Assembly (NCBI GenBank): GCA_024709185.1
Contig: JANJXE010000237.1
Coordinates: forward strand, 1 to 14,054
From: Paludibacter sp.
GTDB taxonomy: Bacteria > Bacteroidota > Bacteroidia > Bacteroidales > Paludibacteraceae
Length of the DNA: 14,054 nt
Direction: 5' to 3'
Shown here piece after piece: positions 8,794 to 14,054 of this stretch. Under the pieces are notes generated by a model. The model was not told where the DNA came from, made no database searches, and saw only the letters and a program-made list of their open reading frames with translations. Position 1 is the first letter of the stretch; every line of letters starts with the position of its first letter. Position numbers and translations under genes: made by a program.

Positions 8794-8801
8794 CAAATTT
8801 A
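8794..8801 (-). promoter_or_regulatory. Candidate -7 box for the lrp-trpS pair
   Basis: The minus strand reads TAAATTTG, matching TAnnTTTG, 33 bp before the regulator's ATG. The nearest upstream TTTG is only 12 bp away, so the -33 part is poor. The box overlaps one arm of the AATTTGC/GCAAATT inverted repeat, so a bound regulator could block it. Read-through from the FKBP operon, whose last gene ends 64 bp upstream, is also possible. Confidence 0.42.
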
Positions 8802-8825
8802 CATAAAAATAATCAAAAAACATCT

Positions 8826-9686
8826 TTATTTGACAATATCCAGCAGTTCTACTTCGAACACCAGTGTCGAATAAGGCTTAATAGTTCCCTGATCCTGAGC
8901 GCCGTAAGCTAACTCCTGAGGGATATAGAATTTAAATTTCGAACCTACTGGCATCAGTTGAAGTCCTTCAACCCAACCGCGGATTACCTGGTTTACTCCA
9001 AACTGAGCAGGTTCGCCACGTTGTACTGAGCTATCGAAAACGGTTCCATCTACCAACGTACCGTGGTAATGAACCTTTACCTGATCGGTTTCAGCAGGTT
9101 TTGCACCTTTACCCATCGTGATAACTTCGTACTGAAGTCCCGATGCAGTAGTAACCACGCCCTCGCGTTTTGCATTTTCTACAAGGAAGTCTTCACCTGC
9201 TTTTTTGTTAGCACCATAAGTAGCTTCATTGCGCTTACGGGTCTGACGCTCCATAGCCGAGTTGAAATACTGACCTGCTTCTTCAGCGGTCATTTGGTCG
9301 GTAGAATTCATCATACCATTGATCAGTCCCTGACGAATCAGTTTAAAATCAACAGTCAGGGTAGAATCACCGTAGAAATCCTTGTTGGTGCGAAGTTGCT
9401 GACCAATCATGGTTCCCATTTCTTCTGCACGGGCAGTTTCCTCATTCGAATTATCGGCTTTCATTCCATCTTCGATACCACGCATCAGGTCTTCAAAACC
9501 AGTTCCGGTGGTGTCGTTTGCAAGGTGGTAATCTTTAACAATTTTACCATTAGCAAAGCCCATGGCATAATTCAAACTATCGATTTGGCTTTCCAGAGAA
9601 ACCGATTTTTCCTTGTAATCGGAGCAAGAGCTGACAATAAGTGCCAGCACAGTAAGTAAAGTCAGTATATTTAAACTACGTTTCAT
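8826..9686 (-). CDS. FKBP-type peptidyl-prolyl isomerase, lipoprotein
   Basis: A 286-aa Mip/FkpA-like folding helper for exported proteins. The signal peptide ends in a lipobox, V18-S-S-C21, so it should be lipid-anchored. The residues after the cysteine ('SDYKEK') are charged, as in Bacteroidetes lipoproteins sent to the outer membrane surface. Residues about 30-150 are the helical N-terminal dimerisation domain ('[12 protein letters not shown]', 36-47). Residues about 195-286 are the FKBP fold with the usual pocket: Y207, F217-D218, 'QVIRGW' (233-238), Y261 and F277. It is the last gene of a four-gene FKBP cassette, 20 bp after the domain-truncated paralogue. All active-site residues I can check are kept, so it should be catalytically active. 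Confidence 0.92.
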   Translation of the reverse strand: MKRSLNILTLLTVLALIVSSCSDYKEKSVSLESQIDSLNYAMGFANGKIVKDYHLANDTTGTGFEDLMRGIEDGMKADNSNEETARAEEMGTMIGQQLRTNKDFYGDSTLTVDFKLIRQGLINGMMNSTDQMTAEEAGQYFNSAMERQTRKRNEATYGANKKAGEDFLVENAKREGVVTTASGLQYEVITMGKGAKPAETDQVKVHYHGTLVDGTVFDSSVQRGEPAQFGVNQVIRGWVEGLQLMPVGSKFKFYIPQELAYGAQDQGTIKPYSTLVFEVELLDIVK

Positions 9687-9706
9687 ACGATTGTATTTTT
9701 TTAAAA

Positions 9707-10171
9707 TTAATTAGACATTTGAGATTGAGCACGCATCTGAGCAGTCTGCAGCAATGAATCGGCAGCCTGGCTGGTCATTACTTCCTGATAGTCTTTCAAT
9801 GCGTTAACCAAGCCCTGGATTACCAGTTTCTGATTGAAAACCAGCGATGAGTCGTTTAACAAACCAGCTTTTTTCTGATCGGCCAGGTATTTACCTACCT
9901 GAAGACCCAGTGCATACAAGGGTTTGTCGTCACCTTTCTGGTTGTACGATTTATCAAGTGCCTTTACGAAAGCCTCCACCTGTACTCCTGTTGAGTCGGT
10001 TGGAAATTGCTGTGAACGAATCATATCACCCTGCCAGTGGCCAAGAGTGTAGTTAATACTGTCGTTTAGAGTTGTCAATGATACTTCTTTAGGTTTGCTA
10101 TCATTACATGAACTCAATGAAAAGATAGTCAGCGCGAGGGCTACCATCAGTAAGGAATTGATTTTTTTCAT
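9707..10171 (-). CDS. Lipoprotein with FKBP N-terminal domain only (no isomerase domain)
   Basis: A 154-aa lipoprotein (lipobox L19-S-S-C22). After the cysteine it matches the N-terminal helical part of its neighbours: '[14 protein letters not shown]' (35-48) parallels '[12 protein letters not shown]', and 'VTSQAADSL'-like helix residues (~130-150) parallel the linker helix of the full-length proteins. It then stops cleanly at TAA. There is no FKBP fold, and the 20-bp gap to the next gene leaves no room for a frameshifted remnant, so it is a short intact gene, not an obvious pseudogene. The N-domain of Mip/FkpA-type proteins mediates dimerisation and has chaperone activity, so this product may pair with the active lipoprotein encoded next to it or act as a holdase. 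That role is inference. It lies 13 bp after the periplasmic FKBP gene. Confidence 0.82.
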   Translation of the reverse strand: MKKINSLLMVALALTIFSLSSCNDSKPKEVSLTTLNDSINYTLGHWQGDMIRSQQFPTDSTGVQVEAFVKALDKSYNQKGDDKPLYALGLQVGKYLADQKKAGLLNDSSLVFNQKLVIQGLVNALKDYQEVMTSQAADSLLQTAQMRAQSQMSN

Positions 10172-10184
10172 TTTTTTGCTTTAA

Positions 10185-10958
10185 TTATTTAATTTCTAGT
10201 GGTTTAATCTGATCGGTAATTGCCGGAGCATTGATGTCGAGCAACTCAACGGTAAAAATAAGCGTTGCATAGGGAGGAATTACCCCACCGGCACCCTGTG
10301 CACCGTATCCAAGTTCGTAAGGAACAAATAGTTTATATTTTGAACCTACCGTCATCAGTTGCACACCTTCGGTCCAGCCTTTTACTACCTGATCGAGCTG
10401 AAACTCGATAGGCTCACCGCGGTCGTAGGAACTATCGAATTTGGTTCCATCAACGAGTGTACCTTCGTAATGCACTTTCACCTTATCGGTTGCGGCAGGA
10501 CGGGCACCTGTTCCCTGAGTGATAACGATATACTGAAGTCCGCTTTCAGTAACCTGAACAGCCGGGTTCTTTTTATTTTCTGTAAGGAATTTTTCACCTT
10601 CGGCTTTCTTTTCATTGGCAATCTTTTCCTGAGCTGCAGTAAAAAAGGTTTGTAAAAATGCCTGGGCGTTTTCATTGGTCATAAGAACGGAATCACCTTT
10701 CAGAACTTCAGTAAACGATTTCAGGAACAATTCTTTGTTGTACACACCACCCGGAAGGGTTTGCAGGTTCTTCGACAAGTCGGTGCCGATGTTTACACCC
10801 AGTGCGTAACTCATCGAGTCGATGGCATTGGTAAGAAGTGGAGTTTGTACCACAACTTCGGTAGCGGCCTGCTTTTTCGATTTTTTGGGTTTCTTTTCCT
10901 TTGCTCCGGCTGCTACCACCAGGGTAAGTGCCACTGCGAGCAGAACAATTTTCTTCAT
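10185..10958 (-). CDS. FKBP-type peptidyl-prolyl isomerase, periplasmic
   Basis: A 257-aa exported isomerase. The signal peptide (MKKIVLLAVALTLVVAAGA|K) has no lipobox, so the product is probably soluble in the periplasm. A very basic stretch follows (residues 20-29, KEKKPKKSKK). The N-terminal helical domain is at about 44-130 ('IDSMSYALGVNIG', 46-58). The FKBP fold is at about 150-243 with Y164, F174-D175, 'QVVKGW' (190-195), Y218 and 'GVIPPYATLIF' (225-235), all consistent with activity. A short tail 'APAITDQIKPLEIK' follows the fold. It sits 23 bp after the cytoplasmic paralogue and 13 bp before the truncated one, in one operon. Confidence 0.92.
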   Translation of the reverse strand: MKKIVLLAVALTLVVAAGAKEKKPKKSKKQAATEVVVQTPLLTNAIDSMSYALGVNIGTDLSKNLQTLPGGVYNKELFLKSFTEVLKGDSVLMTNENAQAFLQTFFTAAQEKIANEKKAEGEKFLTENKKNPAVQVTESGLQYIVITQGTGARPAATDKVKVHYEGTLVDGTKFDSSYDRGEPIEFQLDQVVKGWTEGVQLMTVGSKYKLFVPYELGYGAQGAGGVIPPYATLIFTVELLDINAPAITDQIKPLEIK

Positions 10959-10981
10959 GTTATTTAACTGTGGGGATAAAA

Positions 10982-11566
10982 TTATACGATTGCTAATAAT
11001 TCAACTTCAAAAACGAGTGTGGTATGAGGGCCGATTGATTGTCCGGCTCCCTGAGCGCCATAAGCGAGGTTGGAAGGAATGAACAGTTTCCATTTTGAGC
11101 CCACCGGCATCAGCTGAAGGGCCTCCACCCAACCATTAATCACTTGTGTCACACCGAAAGTGGCAGGTTCGCCACGGTTAACCGAGCTATCGAACACTTC
11201 TCCATTAATCAGCGTGCCATGGTAATGCACCTGTACGCGGTCGGAGGCAGCAGGTGTAGCACCTTTTCCTTCGATCATCACTTCGTATTGTAATCCGCTG
11301 GCGGTAGTTACCACGCCCGGACGTTTGGCATTTTCTTCGAGGAAGGATTTACCCTGCTCAATGGTAGCAGCATGTGCCTTTTCCTGTAACTGCTGAAAAT
11401 AGCTATTGATAAGAGTTTGAGCTTCCTGAGGTGTCATCTGAAGCGCTTTGGCTTCCATCACATCCTGCATTCCTGCAGCCATTTTTTCATAGTCGAGGGC
11501 TTCAAATCCATTGTTTTTGAGGTTAGCTCCCAAACTAATCCCCAGGGCGTAACTTATTTTGTCCAT
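10982..11566 (-). CDS. FKBP-type peptidyl-prolyl isomerase, cytoplasmic (FklB-like)
   Basis: A 194-aa protein with no signal peptide, in the style of FklB/FKBP22. The chosen start is ATG 11566, giving 'MDKISYALGISLG', the normal opening of this group. The frame can be extended 11 codons to a TTG at 11599, but that TTG is part of a promoter box (11597-11604). The N-terminal helical dimerisation domain is at 1-80 and the FKBP fold at about 101-194. Pocket residues are Y115, F125-D126, 'QVINGW' (141-146), Y169, H181 and F186, all as in active FKBPs. It is the first gene of the cassette. Its expected work is proline isomerisation and chaperoning in the cytoplasm, so the operon covers cytoplasm, periplasm and membrane. 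Confidence 0.92.
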   Translation of the reverse strand: MDKISYALGISLGANLKNNGFEALDYEKMAAGMQDVMEAKALQMTPQEAQTLINSYFQQLQEKAHAATIEQGKSFLEENAKRPGVVTTASGLQYEVMIEGKGATPAASDRVQVHYHGTLINGEVFDSSVNRGEPATFGVTQVINGWVEALQLMPVGSKWKLFIPSNLAYGAQGAGQSIGPHTTLVFEVELLAIV

Positions 11567-11596
11567 TAATTGTAAATTAGAATAAAAAAACGAGTG

Positions 11597-11604
11597 CAAA
11601 GATA
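11597..11604 (-). promoter_or_regulatory. -7 promoter box of the FKBP cassette
   Basis: The minus strand reads TATCTTTG, matching TAnnTTTG, 31 bp before the ATG at 11566. I see no -33 element at the usual distance. It is the only such box I found in front of the four FKBP genes, whose intergenic gaps are 13-23 bp. The upstream lamin-tail gene ends 78 bp before the ATG without a visible terminator, so read-through may add to expression. Confidence 0.5.
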
Positions 11605-11644
11605 GCTGAATTCTTGGATATTAGGTGTTAATTTATTGAAATAA

Positions 11645-13150
11645 TCATCTTATTGTCAAGAGCACCGGCATTTTGTATCGTTTTGTCAGTCCCGACTCCG
11701 GATGATACAGCTCTGCAAGTAGGATATAAATCCCCGGAAGGCTGATGCGACCCTGCCGGTTTTGCCCGTCCCAATACACTTCACCTTCGGTGGATAGCAG
11801 TTCGGGAAGTTGAGGTTCGAGCCAGAAGGCGCCATCGGAAGTAAAGATGGTGAGACGAAGCAAATAGCCGGGCTCCGGCATTGTGTAGCGAATAATGCAG
11901 CGGTCGTTCAATCCATCGTTATCCGGACTAAACCAGTCCTGCGCCAGTGCGATAATTTCGCCTGAACTTTCACCGGGTATGCGAAATTGGGAATTTTGAT
12001 AGCCCGGTGTACCAAAATTCACCGATGATGCTGCCGAATGCCATACACTCCAGTCGCTGGACGGCAAATCCGGATGCATCTTTTCGAGCGCAACGCCCTT
12101 AGGATCATTGATCAATACATGGTGCCATTTTGAGGAATACTGAACCGAGTCGAGAACAGTGGTTCGATCTGCATCTGTAAGCACAAGTCGGGCTTCCTCA
12201 TTATTGAGATTGCTCCATTTCACCTGCATCAATTTTGCGTTTTCAGGAAGTTGAAAGTAGTTCCGCAGAAGGGATGTGTCGGGTGTAAAAGCGATGTACT
12301 GTTTTTCGGCAAGCGTAGTCCCGGCAGGAAAAACAGCCACCGTGGATAAGCTGCCATCGGCACGCCGTACAGCAATGGACCGGTTCGACAGATCGAGTCG
12401 CTTCTCCGAGCGATTGTACAATTCGATGTATTCAGTGGCACTATCGGGAGCATCAACCATCAATTCATTAAAACAAAGCTCGCCCGGCAGCAGCGGCAGT
12501 GCCGGATTTGACACCGGCCGGCCTGTTATTTCTACATCATCGAAACAATATAACAAACCCGTAGAAGCAGTATTGGTATAGGAAAGTCCGAACCAGGCCG
12601 ATGATTGCAGGTTCAGGTCACGTGCCTCTCCTTCCCTGTAAAATTCCAGTTCGGCATCGGTTTTCGAATACAGCTGAAAGAGTCCGAGACTATCGCGGGC
12701 AACACGCACCCTTATATTCACTTTTTTTCCATCGGTGCGTTTATCGGTGCCATCAATCAACTTTGTTTTGGTAGTTCCCAGCTGCAGGTACAGCGAAACC
12801 TCATCGGCCGTGCCTCCTACCATCACATAATAACCGTTCAGGGTCGAGGCATCCGGCTGGTCGGCAACCAGGTACATACAGGCAAAATTCGACGAGGAAG
12901 TGGAGTAATCAATCAGGAACGAACATTCCCAAACCGCATTTTCGATAGCTTCGGAGGCAGTAAACAGCCAGGAAGTGGATGCAGCAGTGGCCGCAGACTG
13001 GAGCTGAAAAGCAGTATTGACTTTAAATTGTGTTTGCATTCCCACCCAGACAGGATTTTCGGTTAAATTTCCATCCGAAAAAGAATCAATGACTTGTGAA
13101 GAGCAAAAAACAGGCACAAAAAGACAGAAAATGAGCAATGAATTTTTCAT
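11645..13150 (-). CDS. Secreted lamin-tail-domain protein with gliding-motility-type C-terminal domain
   Basis: A 501-aa exported protein of a kind found in Bacteroidetes with T9SS. A signal peptide (MKNSLLIFCLFVPVFCSS|Q) is followed by a concanavalin-like beta-sandwich at about 20-210: 'DSFSDGNLTENPVWVG' (22-37) is the typical opening, and 'CFDDVEITG' (202-210) its end. A lamin-tail domain runs from about 222 to 385 ('LCFNELMVDAP', 'EYIELYNRSEKRLDLSN', 'NFGTPGYQNS'). The C-terminal 'WFSPDNDGLND' (406-416) and 'YWDGQNRQGRISLPGIYILL' (459-478) match the FlgD-like/CHU_C-like ending seen in T9SS type B cargo. I infer surface display or release; it has no visible catalytic residues and its function is unknown. 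It is divergent from asd and 78 bp upstream of the FKBP cassette. Confidence 0.82.
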   Translation of the reverse strand: MKNSLLIFCLFVPVFCSSQVIDSFSDGNLTENPVWVGMQTQFKVNTAFQLQSAATAASTSWLFTASEAIENAVWECSFLIDYSTSSSNFACMYLVADQPDASTLNGYYVMVGGTADEVSLYLQLGTTKTKLIDGTDKRTDGKKVNIRVRVARDSLGLFQLYSKTDAELEFYREGEARDLNLQSSAWFGLSYTNTASTGLLYCFDDVEITGRPVSNPALPLLPGELCFNELMVDAPDSATEYIELYNRSEKRLDLSNRSIAVRRADGSLSTVAVFPAGTTLAEKQYIAFTPDTSLLRNYFQLPENAKLMQVKWSNLNNEEARLVLTDADRTTVLDSVQYSSKWHHVLINDPKGVALEKMHPDLPSSDWSVWHSAASSVNFGTPGYQNSQFRIPGESSGEIIALAQDWFSPDNDGLNDRCIIRYTMPEPGYLLRLTIFTSDGAFWLEPQLPELLSTEGEVYWDGQNRQGRISLPGIYILLAELYHPESGLTKRYKMPVLLTIR

Positions 13151-13154
13151 AAGG

Positions 13155-13185
13155 TTGTAGGTTTTAATTAAATAATGTACTTTTG
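13155..13185 (+). promoter_or_regulatory. Promoter of asd
   Basis: TTG at 13155-13157, a 20-bp spacer, then TACTTTTG at 13178-13185 match the TTTG / TAnnTTTG consensus. The expected start of transcription is near 13190, about 80 nt before the ATG, just within the CCGGTT repeats. Confidence 0.65.
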
Positions 13186-13214
13186 CAACCGGTTAATCCG
13201 GTTGATCCGTTAAG
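13186..13214. repeat. Tandem CCGGTTRAT repeats with embedded inverted repeat
   Basis: Three adjacent 9-bp units, CCGGTTAAT (13189-13197), CCGGTTGAT (13198-13206) and the shorter CCGTTAAG (13207-13214), lie directly after the asd -7 box. The first two also form the perfect inverted repeat CAACCGG-TTAAT-CCGGTTG (13186-13204). They overlap the asd transcription start and the leader of the divergent gene, so they could be an operator for both. No regulator is known. Confidence 0.55.
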
Positions 13215-13227
13215 GGTTTTACAGGCC

Positions 13228-13257
13228 CAAAGGTAGAAAAAAGAAATCAGTAAACAA
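13228..13257 (-). promoter_or_regulatory. Promoter of the lamin-tail-protein gene
   Basis: On the minus strand, TTG (13257-13255), a 19-bp spacer and TACCTTTG (13235-13228) match the Bacteroidetes consensus at the right distance. Transcription would start near 13222, about 70 nt before the ATG at 13150 and inside the asd leader. Confidence 0.62.
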
Positions 13258-13271
13258 TAAAATATTACCGT

Positions 13272-14054
13272 ATGAAAGTTGCAATTGTAGGCGCCAGCGG
13301 TGCCGTTGGACAAGAATTTTTGCGCGTATTGGACGAGCGTAATTTTCCGATGTCGGAATTAGTATTATTTGGATCTGCCCGCAGTGCAGGCAAGGTCTAT
13401 CACTATAAAGGTCAGTCGCTGACCGTAAACGAGCTAAAACACGGTGATGATTTCAAGGGATTTGATATTGTATTTACCTCGGCAGGAGCAAGCATTTCGA
13501 AAGAATATGCCGAAGATATTACAAAGTTTGGAGCCATTATGATCGACAACTCAAGTGCTTTCCGCATGGACAATGATATTCCATTGGTAGTACCCGAAGT
13601 GAACGCAGCCGACGCGTTGATCCGTCCCCGCGGGATTATTGCCAATCCCAACTGTACCACCATTCAGATGGTCGTTGCATTGAAAGCGCTTGAAGACCTT
13701 TCGCACATCAAACGTGTGCATGTTTCGACCTATCAGGCAGCTTCGGGAGCCGGAGCAGCCGCTATGGACGAACTTGAGTTGCAGTACCGCCAGGTATTGG
13801 CAGGCGAAGAGGTAACTGTAAGCAAATTTGCGTATCAGCTGGCGTACAACCTCATCCCGCAAATTGATGTATTTACCGACAACGGCTACACCAAGGAAGA
13901 GATGAAGATGTACCACGAAACCCGTAAGATTATGCATTCGGATGTGGAAGTCAGCGCCACCTGTGTGCGTGTACCTGCTTTGCGAGCCCACTCCGAAAGC
14001 GTTTGGGTTGAAACCGAACGTCCGATTTCGGTGGAAGAAGCCCGCGCCGCCTTC
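13272..14054 (+). CDS. asd: Aspartate-semialdehyde dehydrogenase, C-terminus beyond window
   Basis: NADPH-dependent cytoplasmic enzyme that reduces beta-aspartyl phosphate to aspartate semialdehyde, the branch point to lysine/diaminopimelate and to homoserine, threonine and methionine. 261 codons are present and the frame runs off the right edge (family length about 330-370). '[20 protein letters not shown]' is the nucleotide-binding Rossmann start (GASGAVGQ, 7-14). 'NPNCTT' (125-130) holds the catalytic cysteine C128. '[12 protein letters not shown]' (231-242) holds the catalytic histidine H240 and substrate-binding R238. The ATG follows a leader of about 80 nt from a good promoter. It supplies the pathway that ends in the O-acetylhomoserine used by MetY, though the two operons are separate. 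Confidence 0.95.
   Translation, partial: MKVAIVGASGAVGQEFLRVLDERNFPMSELVLFGSARSAGKVYHYKGQSLTVNELKHGDDFKGFDIVFTSAGASISKEYAEDITKFGAIMIDNSSAFRMDNDIPLVVPEVNAADALIRPRGIIANPNCTTIQMVVALKALEDLSHIKRVHVSTYQAASGAGAAAMDELELQYRQVLAGEEVTVSKFAYQLAYNLIPQIDVFTDNGYTKEEMKMYHETRKIMHSDVEVSATCVRVPALRAHSESVWVETERPISVEEARAAF

Noticed and set aside
9063..9659. 198-codon plus-strand open frame antisense to the lipoprotein FKBP gene
   Set aside because: The opposite strand encodes a complete FKBP with all pocket residues; this frame shows no domain and is rich in Cys, Phe and His in the manner of a shadow.

Overview
The window looks like chromosomal DNA of a Bacteroidetes bacterium, probably Bacteroidales or a close relative. 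The evidence is the promoter boxes of the phylum's type (TAnnTTTG, sometimes with an upstream TTG or TTTG about 18-20 bp away), a type IX secretion (T9SS) sorting tail, a lamin-tail plus 'FSPDNDGLND' secreted protein, lipoproteins with acidic residues after the lipobox cysteine, and A-rich leaders without a clear Shine-Dalgarno. No phage, transposon, CRISPR array, tRNA or rRNA was seen.

Left part (1-4400, all minus strand): three secreted carbohydrate-active-type genes. They are a right-handed beta-helix protein cut by the window edge, a GH29-type alpha-L-fucosidase with a discoidin-like C-terminus, and a second beta-helix protein with a T9SS tail. Each has its own -7-type box, so they look like a set of polysaccharide-degrading exo-enzymes rather than one tight operon.

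Middle (4697-7133, plus strand): a cysK-metY operon. It makes cysteine from O-acetylserine plus sulfide and homocysteine from O-acetylhomoserine plus sulfide. It has a good promoter and a strong hairpin terminator. Running towards it from the right is an Lrp/AsnC regulator-trpS pair (8761-7296, minus). The stretch between the two operons holds decayed copies of the last codons of trpS.

Right part: a four-gene minus-strand cassette of FKBP-family proteins (11566-8826). Its members are a cytoplasmic, a periplasmic and a lipoprotein peptidyl-prolyl isomerase, plus a lipoprotein that has only the N-terminal helical domain and no isomerase fold. Upstream lies a secreted lamin-tail protein. Divergent from it is asd (aspartate-semialdehyde dehydrogenase, cut by the right edge), which supplies the aspartate branch that leads to homoserine, the precursor of the metY substrate. 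The two divergent promoters between them face each other, and short tandem repeats sit in the overlap.

Most of the window is ordinary metabolism and secretion. The items most worth a second look are the FKBP cassette with its catalytic-domain-less member, the trpS 3'-end relics, the convergent promoter arrangement before asd, and two genes whose apparent TTG start codon is actually the end of a promoter box. I saw no clear sign of a wholly new system.
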